Part shown: positions 25,583-33,262 of the stretch, piece by piece
How positions within the stretch are numbered: the stretch's first letter is position 1
How the letters are laid out: each line of letters begins with the position of its first letter
Assembly: GCA_937934645.1 (NCBI GenBank)
Contig: CALGYZ010000063.1
Location: 1-34,757, forward strand
Direction of reading: 5' to 3'
Source of the DNA: an uncultured Bacillaceae bacterium
GTDB taxonomy: Bacteria; Bacillota; Bacilli; Bacillales; Caldibacillaceae
DNA length: 34,757 nucleotides
Translations under genes and position numbers: made by a program
Notes under the pieces: model-generated
What the model was told of the DNA's origin: nothing
Database searches by the model: none
Seen by the model: only the letters and a program-made list of their open reading frames with translations

Positions 25583-26074
25583 ATGAACATTCGTGCATTT
25601 TTATTCTTGGTATATATATTTGCCGTTACCGTTTGTTCACCAGCTGTCCATGCAGCTGCGGAAGATCTCAGCACCGGAGTGAAAATTGTCACGCTGGAAC
25701 GGGTTTATTTAGACGGGGAAAAAAGTGAAGAAAAAATAATTGAACGTCTGTCCGATCAAGAAATCAGGAAAAAATATGCGGAATGGATCATGGTCAGTTC
25801 AAATGAGCATACGTACACGTTTAAGAAATACGTTGATGATATTTCACCGTTATTAAAGATGAACGGCTTTTTTGGCTTAACAAAGGAAGGAATGTTATCA
25901 ATTTTTAACGGAAAACCGGACACAAAAAACGTGATTCATTCATTCTTTCAAATAGATACAAAAAAATTAGAGAGCCAAAAGCAAAAAGAGCTGATGGAAG
26001 GAATCCGTGTCCAGACAAAAGATGAGTTTGTCCAGGTGCTGGAAACATTTAAACCGTACCGCATAACGGATTAA
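25583..26074 (+). CDS. bofC: Forespore checkpoint protein BofC
   Basis: Forespore-secreted inhibitor of SpoIVB, delaying the signal that releases SpoIVFB (17616-18482) and so timing pro-sigma-K cleavage. A signal peptide occupies residues 1-25 (ending AVHA). The mature part matches BofC: LERVYLDGEKSEE, then DDISPLLKMNGFFGLTKEG, FNGKPD and IHSFFQIDTKKLESQ. Length is 163 residues. ATG 25583 has GAGGTGA upstream. In B. subtilis bofC directly precedes ruvA; here two further genes separate them. No sigma-G promoter was recognised with confidence. Confidence 0.93.
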   Translation: MNIRAFLFLVYIFAVTVCSPAVHAAAEDLSTGVKIVTLERVYLDGEKSEEKIIERLSDQEIRKKYAEWIMVSSNEHTYTFKKYVDDISPLLKMNGFFGLTKEGMLSIFNGKPDTKNVIHSFFQIDTKKLESQKQKELMEGIRVQTKDEFVQVLETFKPYRITD

Positions 26075-26178
26075 CAGAATGATTTAAAACTTGGGACAAA
26101 AGATTTTACGTAAAAATGTTTACATAGTAAGATAAATAAAAAACATAATTAAATTGTCGGAAGGAGAATGGACTTCTT

Positions 26179-27108
26179 GTGAAAACAATCAAATTATCAC
26201 AAATTGTCCGGGAATTTTCGCTGGAAGTATTGGAAGGCGGAGAATACTTGGAACGTGAAATCTCACAGCCGAGAACGCACCGGCCGGGATTGGAATTTAT
26301 CGGTTATTTTGATTATTTTCCAGTCGGACAAATTCAGATTTTGGGCAGAAAAGAAATTACATATTTACATAAATTAAGTAGGGAAGAACGGCGGATCAGG
26401 ATCGGAAATGTAGTAAAATATCACCCTCCCTGTTTTATCGTTACTGCAGGACAAACCGGACTCGAATATTTAATGCGTTTTTGCCGGCAGGAAGGAATTC
26501 CCCTTCTGCGGACAAATGAGGAAAGCTCGGAATTTATTGATAAACTGAATAACTATTTAAAAAATAAATTGGCCCCGGAAATTGCGATTCACGGTGTTTG
26601 TATGAATGTATACGGTGTGGGGGTTTTATTGAGAGGGCGGTCCGGAATTGGAAAAAGTGAAACCGCCCATACCTTGATCGGCCGGGGACACAGGCTAGTA
26701 GCGGATGATGTGGTTGTGCTAAAAAAAATCGGTTCAAAAACGATTCTCGGTACCCATAACAAAACGAACAGGGAATTTTTAGCCCTGCGTAATATCGGGC
26801 TTCTGAACATTGTACGGATTTACGGAAGAAAAGCATTCCAAGAAGAGACAAGAATTGCGCTGGATATCGAATTATGTCCGTGGAAGGAAGATGAACTGAA
26901 TAATGAGTTAGAATGGGAACAAAAGTATACAGAATATTTAGGTGTAAAAATACCCCATGTACAAATCCAACTTCAGCCCGGACGTGACGTGGCGGGCCTG
27001 GTCGAAGCCGCTTGCACAAATCTTTATTTGCTGCAACAAGGTTACAGTGCAGCCGATGAATTTTTTGAACGGGTACAGGAAGAAATGGAATTAAAGGATG
27101 ACAGATGA
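26179..27108 (+). CDS. Divergent HPr kinase/phosphorylase paralogue
   Basis: HprK family protein of 309 residues, colinear with B. subtilis HprK over both domains (N-terminal RPGLEFIGYFDYFPVGQIQILG; kinase domain from about 135). Retained are His138 (AIHGV), the P-loop GRSGIGKSE with Lys159 and Ser160, and HRLVADD with Asp177. Changed are the signature EIRG, here ALRN, so the magnesium-binding Glu is Ala202; the active-site Arg of YDRLG, here Glu243; and PVRPGRN, here QLQPGRD. This suggests lost or altered activity on HPr-Ser. Canonical hprK lies near lgt in B. subtilis, so this is probably a second copy. GTG 26179 with GAAGGAG upstream; monocistronic, ending in a strong terminator. Confidence 0.82.
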   Translation: MKTIKLSQIVREFSLEVLEGGEYLEREISQPRTHRPGLEFIGYFDYFPVGQIQILGRKEITYLHKLSREERRIRIGNVVKYHPPCFIVTAGQTGLEYLMRFCRQEGIPLLRTNEESSEFIDKLNNYLKNKLAPEIAIHGVCMNVYGVGVLLRGRSGIGKSETAHTLIGRGHRLVADDVVVLKKIGSKTILGTHNKTNREFLALRNIGLLNIVRIYGRKAFQEETRIALDIELCPWKEDELNNELEWEQKYTEYLGVKIPHVQIQLQPGRDVAGLVEAACTNLYLLQQGYSAADEFFERVQEEMELKDDR

Positions 27109-27137
27109 TTTTATTCTATAAACTTATTAGTTTAGAG

Positions 27138-27187
27138 AACTATCTTATTAAAGCTTGAAATACGCTTTAATAAGATAGTTTTTTTAT
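27138..27187 (+). terminator. Terminator after the HprK paralogue
   Basis: Perfect 17 bp arms AACTATCTTATTAAAGC (27138-27154) and GCTTTAATAAGATAGTT (27164-27180), loop of 9, followed by a T run. Confidence 0.9.
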
Positions 27188-27218
27188 TGTGTTTTTGCAT
27201 TCTTGATCAGGGATTTGA

Positions 27219-27247
27219 ACATTTTGACCATCCGGTGGACAAAATGT
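27219..27247. repeat. Inverted repeat in the hprK-like/adhE gap
   Basis: ACATTTTGACCA and TGGACAAAATGT (12 bp arms, one mismatch) around TCCGG. No T run follows, so it is unlikely to be a terminator. About 110 bp upstream of the first Rex site. Confidence 0.5.
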
Positions 27248-27358
27248 GAATAAATAACAGGAGAATGTATCCAAAATAAACTTTGTCAGCGTTTTCATTC
27301 TGAGAAACCGTATGTATTCGGTTACATTTTTGAATCCGTGTAAAGATCTGAGAATAAT

Positions 27359-27376
27359 TTGTGAAACAATTCACAA
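27359..27376. promoter_or_regulatory. Rex operator 1 of adhE
   Basis: TTGTGAAACAATTCACAA is a perfect 18 bp palindrome matching the Rex consensus TTGTGAA-N4-TTCACAA. It ends 5 bp before the -35 of the adhE promoter. Rex represses fermentation genes when NADH/NAD+ is low. Confidence 0.85.
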
Positions 27377-27381
27377 GTGTA

Positions 27382-27410
27382 TTGTTTTTCATATTTCTGC
27401 CTTGTATAAT
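27382..27410 (+). promoter_or_regulatory. Sigma-A promoter of adhE
   Basis: TTGTTT (27382-27387), 17 bp spacer and TATAAT (27405-27410). The predicted transcript starts near 27417, giving a leader of about 165 bases. Confidence 0.75.
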
Positions 27411-27446
27411 GAACATAGAAACAAACAACAATAACCATAACACAAT

Positions 27447-27464
27447 ATGTGAAATACTTCACAT
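27447..27464. promoter_or_regulatory. Rex operator 2 of adhE
   Basis: ATGTGAAATACTTCACAT: arms ATGTGAA and TTCACAT around 4 bases, differing from the Rex consensus only at the outermost pair. It lies about 30 bp inside the predicted transcript. Confidence 0.75.
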
Positions 27465-27467
27465 TAT

Positions 27468-27486
27468 CTATTCCGGTACGGAATAG
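27468..27486. repeat. Short perfect inverted repeat in the adhE leader
   Basis: CTATTCCG and CGGAATAG around GTA, 3 bp after Rex operator 2. It could form a small RNA hairpin or be a protein site. Confidence 0.5.
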
Positions 27487-27505
27487 CAATTATTTTTCCC
27501 CATCC

Positions 27506-27541
27506 GGGACAAAATATGTCATTATGGGACAAAAAAAGTCC
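27506..27541. repeat. Twin GGGAC-N7-GTC dyads in the adhE leader
   Basis: GGGACAAAATATGTC (27506-27520) and GGGACAAAAAAAGTCC (27526-27541) start exactly 20 bp apart, each with imperfect dyad symmetry. No known regulator was recognised. Confidence 0.4.
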
Positions 27542-27583
27542 ATAAAAATCATCCTAACTTAATTATGGCAGGAGGTCATAACC

Positions 27584-30217
27584 ATGGGCATGAAAACAGT
27601 AAAAAAAGAAGAACTAAAAAAAGAAGTGAAGCAGGAAGAAATAAACAAAAATAACTCCTTAAGCGAAATTGACGACTTAGTCGCGAAAGCGTGGAAAGCT
27701 CTTGATGAGTTTATGAAACTGGATCAGGAACAAGTTGATTATATTGTAAAAGAAATGGCGTTGGCCGGCCTTAATGAACATATGCGTCTTGCAAAGCTGG
27801 CCCATGAAGAAACAAAACGTGGTGTTTATGAAGATAAAATTGTAAAAAACTTATTTGCTACAGAATATATTTACCACGGCATTAAATATGATAAAACCGT
27901 CGGTGTGATCCGGGAAAATGATCATGAAGGTTATGTAGAAATCGCCGAACCGGTAGGGGTAATTGCCGGAGTTACACCGGTAACAAACCCGACTTCGACT
28001 ACGATGTTTAAAAGCCTAATTTCAATAAAAACGAGAAACCCGATTATATTTGCTTTCCACCCGTCGGCGCAAAAATCAAGCGTAGAGGCTGCAAAAGTAG
28101 TATTGGAAGCGGCCGTCCGGGCAGGTGCGCCGGAAAACTGCATTCAGTGGATTGAATATCCGGCACTGGAAAAAACGAACTACTTAATGAAACATCCGGG
28201 AGTATCGTTAATTTTGGCAACGGGCGGTTCTGGAATGGTCAAGTCCGCGTACAGCTCCGGAAAACCGGCATTGGGCGTCGGCCCCGGAAACGTACCGTGC
28301 TACATTGAAAAATCAGCCAATATTAAAAGAGCTGTTAATGATTTAATTCTGTCAAAAACGTTTGACAACGGGATGATTTGTGCATCCGAGCAAGCGGTCA
28401 TCATCGATAAAGAAATTTATGAAGATGTGAAAAAAGAATTAATTTATCACAATTGCTACTTCCTGTCGAAAGAAGAAAAGAAAAAAGTAGAAAAAACAGT
28501 TATGCGGGAAAATGGTACGGTTAATCCGGAAATTGTCGGTCAGTCCGCTTACCGGATTGCGAAAATGGCGGATGTCCAAGTACCGGAAAATACGAAAATT
28601 TTAATTGCCGAAACGGAAAAAGTTGGTCCGCAAGAGCCGCTTTCCGGTGAAAAACTGAGCCCGGTACTGGCGTGCTTCAAAGTGAACAGTACTGAAGAAG
28701 GTTTCCAGCGGGCAAGTGAAATGCTTGCATATAACGGAATGGGACATTCAGCGGTTATTCATTCCCAAAACGATGATGTAATCCGTCAATTCGGCAGCCG
28801 GATGAAAGCAGGAAGAATCATTGTTAATCAGCCGTCTTCCCAGGGTGCGATCGGTGATATATATAACGCTTATATTCCGTCTTTAACATTAGGTTGCGGA
28901 ACGTACGGCGGCAACTCCGTATCGACAAACGTGGGAACGGTCAACCTTACCAACAAAAAAATTATGGCGAAAAGGCGTGTTAATATGCAATGGTTTAAAG
29001 TTCCGCCGAAAATTTATTTTGAAAAAGATTCAACACAATACCTTGAAAAAATGCCGGATATTTCTAAAGCGTTCATCGTTACCGATAAAGATATGGTAAA
29101 ACTCGGCTATGTTGATAAAGTGTTATATTACTTACGTAAAAGACGGGATTATGTCCACAGTGAAATTTTCAACGATGTTGAAGCTGAACCGTCTGTTGAG
29201 ACAGTATTAGAAGGCGTGGAAATGATGAATAACTTCCAGCCGGATGTGATCATTGCCCTTGGTGGAGGTTCCGTATTGGATGCGGCAAAAGGAATGTGGC
29301 TGTTCTATGAGCATCCGGAAATTGAATTTAACGGAACAAAGCAAAAGTTCATGGATATCCGGAAACGGGTTTACAAATTCCCGCGCCTCGGCAAGAAGTC
29401 GAAGTTAGTTTGTATCCCGACAACATCCGGAACCGGATCTGAAGTTACTGCCTTCTCGGTTATTACCGACAATGACCTGGATATTAAATATCCGCTGGCC
29501 GATTATGAGTTAACACCTGATGTGGCAATTGTGGATCCGGTTTATACGATGTCGATGCCTCCGTCCATCACGGCTGATACCGGTATGGACGTGTTAACCC
29601 ATGCCATTGAAGCTTATGTTTCAAATATGGCAAACGACTATACGGACGGTTTGGCGATCAAAGCCATCCAGCTTGTGTTTGAATATTTGCCGAAAGCTTA
29701 TCATAACGGAAATGACGAACTGGCCAGGGAAAAAATGCATAACGCGTCAACGATTGCAGGTATGGCGTTCTCCAATGCCTTCCTGGGAATTAACCATAGT
29801 ATCGCCCATAAATTGGGAGCGGCATTTGGAATTCCGCACGGTCGGATGAACTCAATTCTTCTGCCGCATGTTATCCGTTACAATGCCAAAAAACCGGAAA
29901 AGTTTGCAACTTTCCCGAAATATGAACATTTTATTGCGGATAAGCGCTACGCTGAAATTGCCAGGTTCCTCGGTCTGCCTGCCCGGACGACGGAAGAAGG
30001 TGTTGAAAACTTAGTCAATGCAGTGATTAAGCTGGCCAAAGAAATTAATATGCCGTTAAGCATGAAAGAATGCGGTGTTAAAGAAGAAGAACTGGAGGCG
30101 CAAATTAAAGAGCTGGCCGACCGGGCATTTGAGGACCAATGTACGACCGCCAACCCGAAAATGCCGCTCGTCAGCGAGCTCGAAGAAATCATCCGTTCGG
30201 CTTATAAAGGTGTTTAA
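27584..30217 (+). CDS. adhE: Bifunctional acetaldehyde-CoA/alcohol dehydrogenase AdhE
   Basis: Reduces acetyl-CoA to ethanol in two NADH-dependent steps, balancing redox in anaerobic fermentation. The N-terminal CoA-acylating aldehyde dehydrogenase (about residues 20-440) has Cys266 as nucleophile in DNGMICASEQ. A linker leads to the C-terminal iron-dependent alcohol dehydrogenase (about 460-870) with GGGSVLDAAKG, the metal-site segments DTGMDVLTHAIEAYVS and INHSIAHKLGAAFGIPHGRMN. The 877-residue length and both domains are complete. AGGAGG at 27571-27576 precedes ATG 27584 (27590 is also possible). Two Rex operators and a sigma-A promoter lie upstream and a terminator follows, so it is a redox-controlled single-gene unit inserted between sporulation and recombination genes. 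Confidence 0.97.
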   Translation: MGMKTVKKEELKKEVKQEEINKNNSLSEIDDLVAKAWKALDEFMKLDQEQVDYIVKEMALAGLNEHMRLAKLAHEETKRGVYEDKIVKNLFATEYIYHGIKYDKTVGVIRENDHEGYVEIAEPVGVIAGVTPVTNPTSTTMFKSLISIKTRNPIIFAFHPSAQKSSVEAAKVVLEAAVRAGAPENCIQWIEYPALEKTNYLMKHPGVSLILATGGSGMVKSAYSSGKPALGVGPGNVPCYIEKSANIKRAVNDLILSKTFDNGMICASEQAVIIDKEIYEDVKKELIYHNCYFLSKEEKKKVEKTVMRENGTVNPEIVGQSAYRIAKMADVQVPENTKILIAETEKVGPQEPLSGEKLSPVLACFKVNSTEEGFQRASEMLAYNGMGHSAVIHSQNDDVIRQFGSRMKAGRIIVNQPSSQGAIGDIYNAYIPSLTLGCGTYGGNSVSTNVGTVNLTNKKIMAKRRVNMQWFKVPPKIYFEKDSTQYLEKMPDISKAFIVTDKDMVKLGYVDKVLYYLRKRRDYVHSEIFNDVEAEPSVETVLEGVEMMNNFQPDVIIALGGGSVLDAAKGMWLFYEHPEIEFNGTKQKFMDIRKRVYKFPRLGKKSKLVCIPTTSGTGSEVTAFSVITDNDLDIKYPLADYELTPDVAIVDPVYTMSMPPSITADTGMDVLTHAIEAYVSNMANDYTDGLAIKAIQLVFEYLPKAYHNGNDELAREKMHNASTIAGMAFSNAFLGINHSIAHKLGAAFGIPHGRMNSILLPHVIRYNAKKPEKFATFPKYEHFIADKRYAEIARFLGLPARTTEEGVENLVNAVIKLAKEINMPLSMKECGVKEEELEAQIKELADRAFEDQCTTANPKMPLVSELEEIIRSAYKGV

Positions 30218-30231
30218 TATAACAAGGATCG

Positions 30232-30277
30232 GAGGGACAGTCTGTTGGGTACAGACTGTCCCTCTTCTCTTTTTTTG
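30232..30277 (+). terminator. Terminator after adhE
   Basis: Perfect 13 bp arms GAGGGACAGTCTG (30232-30244) and CAGACTGTCCCTC (30252-30264), loop of 7, followed by TTCTCTTTTTTT. Confidence 0.9.
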
Positions 30278-30322
30278 TCCGGTTATGGTAAAATGTTCAC
30301 AGTGACAGAGGGAGAGGATTTT

Positions 30323-30922
30323 GTGTACGAGTATATTACAGGAACGGTAAAATATATCAGTCCCGAATATATTGTTGTCGAAAACAATGGAATCGGGTAC
30401 AGGATTTTTACACCGAATCCGTATATTTTTCAAACCGGAGAAAAGAAACAAAAAATTTATACATATTTCCATGTACGGGAAGACGCCCAAATCTTATACG
30501 GTTTTCAGACACTGGAAGAAAAAAACTTTTTTCTGAAATTAATCGGTGTTTCCGGAATCGGTCCCAAAAGTGCATTAGCTATTTTGGCAGCCGGCAAACC
30601 ATCGGAAATCGCCACTGCCGTTGAACAGGAAAATGAAAAATTTTTAATGACGTTTCCGGGTGTGGGCAAAAAAACGGCGAGACAAATTATTTTGGATTTG
30701 AAAGGAAAATTAGACGAATTCATTGAATTGCCGGTTGAAAAAGAAACCGTCCAGGAAGAACCGGAAACGGATGATAAAGCGTTTCAAGAGGCGATGCTGG
30801 CATTGGAGGCCCTCGGGTATTCAAACAGAGAGATCCGCCGGGTGGCAAAACAATTGAAGGAAAAAGATTTATCAACGGATGAATATATTAAGCTTGCGTT
30901 AAAAAAACTATCACAGTTCTGA
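30323..30922 (+). CDS. ruvA: Holliday junction DNA helicase subunit RuvA
   Basis: Tetramer that binds Holliday junctions and loads RuvB. The OB-fold N-terminus is YEYITGTVKYISPEYIVVENNGIGYRI, followed by two helix-hairpin-helix motifs (LIGVSGIGPKSALAIL and FPGVGKKTARQIILDLKGK) and a C-terminal RuvB-binding domain (ALEALGYSNREI). GTG 30323 gives 199 residues, the family length, with GAGGGAGAGGA upstream. The frame is open further upstream to 30245, but that part runs through the adhE terminator. Heads ruvA-ruvB-DUF2905-queA-tgt-yajC. Confidence 0.95.
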   Translation: MYEYITGTVKYISPEYIVVENNGIGYRIFTPNPYIFQTGEKKQKIYTYFHVREDAQILYGFQTLEEKNFFLKLIGVSGIGPKSALAILAAGKPSEIATAVEQENEKFLMTFPGVGKKTARQIILDLKGKLDEFIELPVEKETVQEEPETDDKAFQEAMLALEALGYSNREIRRVAKQLKEKDLSTDEYIKLALKKLSQF

Positions 30923-30974
30923 CTGAGTGCTGTTTATTTTGGTACATTCCACTAATAGAGAGGGGGGGATGATT

Positions 30975-31976
30975 GTGGAAAACCGGATCGTTTCTGAGCA
31001 GGCCGACAGTGAAGACTTATCCCTGGAGCAGCATATCCGGCCCCGCTCCTTTGACCAATATATCGGTCAGAAACAAGTGAAGGATAATTTAAAAATATTT
31101 ATTGAAGCGGCAAAAATGAGAAATGAAACATTGGATCATGTTCTTTTATACGGTCCGCCGGGTCTGGGAAAAACAACCTTAGCCGCTATTATTGCCAATG
31201 AGATGGGCGGTGAATTGCGTACAACATCCGGACCGGCAATCGAAAGGCCCGGAGATTTGGCTGCAATTTTAACAGCGGTGGAACCCGGGGATGTTTTATT
31301 TATTGATGAAATCCACCGGTTACCCCGGTCTGTGGAAGAGGTGCTTTACCCGGCAATGGAGGATTTTTGCCTGGATATTGTGATCGGTAAAGGGGCGAGT
31401 GCCCGCTCCATCCGGATTGATCTGCCGCCTTTTACACTTGTCGGAGCAACGACAAGGGCCGGAGCATTATCCGCTCCTTTACGGGATCGGTTCGGGGTCA
31501 TCAGCCGTCTTGAATATTATAAACCGGAAGAATTACAACAAATTGTGAACCGGACAGCATCCATATTAGAGACAGAAATCGATGATGAGGCTTCGCGGGA
31601 AATCGCCCTCCGCTCACGGGGCACACCGCGGATTGCCAACCGTTTGCTAAGAAGGGTCCGTGATTTTGCCCAGGTAAAGGGAAATGGAATGATCACCGGG
31701 GAACTTGCCAGGGAATCGTTAAATTTATTGCAAGTAGACCGTTTAGGATTGGATCATATCGATCATAAATTATTAAAGGGAATTATTGAAAAATTCAAGG
31801 GCGGACCGGTCGGACTGGATACGATTGCGGCGACAATCGGTGAAGAAGCAGAAACAATTGAAGATGTGTATGAACCGTATTTACTGCAAATCGGCTTTTT
31901 ACAACGGACTCCCCGGGGAAGAATGGTTACGGATGCGGTGTATAAACATTTTCAAATGGAGGTACCGGAAACATGA
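30975..31976 (+). CDS. ruvB: Holliday junction DNA helicase RuvB
   Basis: AAA+ motor for branch migration. Walker A GPPGLGKTT, Walker B LFIDEIHR, sensor region GATTRAGALSAPLRDRFG and a C-terminal winged helix ending LQRTPRGRMVTDAVYKHF are intact. GTG 30975 gives 333 residues and an N-terminus like B. subtilis (MDERLVS), with AGGGGGGG 6 bases upstream; ATG 30969 is in frame but abuts that site. Stop overlaps the next start (ATGA). Confidence 0.96.
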   Translation: MENRIVSEQADSEDLSLEQHIRPRSFDQYIGQKQVKDNLKIFIEAAKMRNETLDHVLLYGPPGLGKTTLAAIIANEMGGELRTTSGPAIERPGDLAAILTAVEPGDVLFIDEIHRLPRSVEEVLYPAMEDFCLDIVIGKGASARSIRIDLPPFTLVGATTRAGALSAPLRDRFGVISRLEYYKPEELQQIVNRTASILETEIDDEASREIALRSRGTPRIANRLLRRVRDFAQVKGNGMITGELARESLNLLQVDRLGLDHIDHKLLKGIIEKFKGGPVGLDTIAATIGEEAETIEDVYEPYLLQIGFLQRTPRGRMVTDAVYKHFQMEVPET

Positions 31977-32179
31977 GCGGCATTGGAAAAATATTCATGA
32001 TGATCGGTGTCATTATTTTTGTCGCGGGACTTCTGATGCAGTATACGAAAATCGGCCGGCTGCCCGGGGACATCGTCATTCAAAAAGGGAATACGACCTT
32101 TTATTTCCCGATCATGACCTCTATATTATTGAGCGTGGTTCTTTCTTTCCTATTTTTCATTATTAACAGATTCAGATAG
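31973..32179 (+). CDS. DUF2905 small membrane protein
   Basis: A 68-residue protein with two transmembrane helices (about residues 7-23 and 46-64) and a conserved short loop, KIGRLPGDIVIQKGNTTFYFP, between them; this loop is the DUF2905 signature. Function is unknown. It overlaps ruvB by 4 bp and is followed by queA, an arrangement shared with many Bacillaceae. Probably translated by coupling to ruvB. Confidence 0.88.
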   Translation: MSGIGKIFMMIGVIIFVAGLLMQYTKIGRLPGDIVIQKGNTTFYFPIMTSILLSVVLSFLFFIINRFR

Positions 32180-32193
32180 AAGTTGGTGGAATG

Positions 32194-33222
32194 ATGAATA
32201 TAAAAGATTTTGATTACGATTTACCGGAAGAGTTAATTGCGCAAAAGCCGTTGAAAAACCGGACGGAAAGCCGTCTCCTCGTTCTTGATAAACGGACCGG
32301 GGAAATCGAACATAAAAAGTTTGCTGACATAACGGATTATTTAGATCCGGGTGATTGTCTCGTACTCAATGATACGAAAGTGATGCCGGCCCGTTTGTTC
32401 GGAATCAAGCAGAATACGGGTGCACATATTGAGGTCCTTTTATTAAAGCAGCTTGGGGACGACCGTTGGGAAGCATTGGTCAAACCCGGTAAACGGGTGA
32501 AACCCGGAACAGTTATCGAATTTGGCGAAGGAATTTTACGGGCCGAATGTGTCGATGTGTTAGAATACGGCGGCCGGGTTATTGAATTTAAATATGACGG
32601 GATTTTTTATAAAATTTTGAACCAGCTTGGGGAAATGCCGCTTCCCCCGTACATAAGAGAACGGCTGGAAGATCGTGACCGGTATCAGACGGTTTTCGCC
32701 CGGAAAACAGGTTCAGCGGCGGCTCCGACCGCTGGGCTTCATTTTACCCGAGAATTGCTGGACCAAATTCAAAATAAAGGCGTACATATTGCATTTATAA
32801 CCTTGCATGTCGGACTGGGAACATTCCGGCCGGTTACCGTGGAGAAGATCGAGGAGCATATTATGCATGAAGAATTTTATCAAATGGATGCCGGAACGGC
32901 ACAATTATTAAATGAGGTCAGGAAAAAGGGCGGCAGGATTATTCCCGTCGGCACCACTTCAACCCGGACGCTGGAAACTATTGCATCCCGCCACGGGGGA
33001 ACATTCATAGCCGAAAGCGGTTGGACCGATATTTTTATTTATCCCGGATATGAATTTAAAGCAACCGATTGTTTAATCACTAACTTTCATTTACCGAAAT
33101 CCACTTTGCTCATGCTGGTGTCGGCGTTGGCGGGAAGAGAAAATGTCATGCGTGCATATAAAACCGCCGTCACGGAACGGTACCGGTTTTTCAGTTTTGG
33201 CGATGCAATGTTCATAAAATAA
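32194..33222 (+). CDS. queA: S-adenosylmethionine:tRNA ribosyltransferase-isomerase QueA
   Basis: Transfers and isomerises the ribosyl moiety of SAM onto preQ1-tRNA, forming epoxyqueuosine. The N-terminus FDYDLPEELIAQKPLKNRTESRLLVLD and the blocks LNDTKVMPARLFG, LPPYIRE, SAAAPTAGLHFT, VGLGTFRPV and TNFHLPKSTLLMLVSAL are diagnostic. Length is 342 residues. ATG 32194 is preferred over 32191 on ribosome-site spacing. Acts directly after Tgt, encoded next. Confidence 0.96.
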   Translation: MNIKDFDYDLPEELIAQKPLKNRTESRLLVLDKRTGEIEHKKFADITDYLDPGDCLVLNDTKVMPARLFGIKQNTGAHIEVLLLKQLGDDRWEALVKPGKRVKPGTVIEFGEGILRAECVDVLEYGGRVIEFKYDGIFYKILNQLGEMPLPPYIRERLEDRDRYQTVFARKTGSAAAPTAGLHFTRELLDQIQNKGVHIAFITLHVGLGTFRPVTVEKIEEHIMHEEFYQMDAGTAQLLNEVRKKGGRIIPVGTTSTRTLETIASRHGGTFIAESGWTDIFIYPGYEFKATDCLITNFHLPKSTLLMLVSALAGRENVMRAYKTAVTERYRFFSFGDAMFIK

Positions 33223-33262
33223 TTTGCAGTAACGGATGAAAATGAAGAAAGGAGCAGCAAGA

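Noticed and set aside
27219..27247. Inverted repeat ACATTTTGACCA/TGGACAAAATGT as a terminator
   Set aside because: No T run follows and a strong terminator already lies at 27138-27187.
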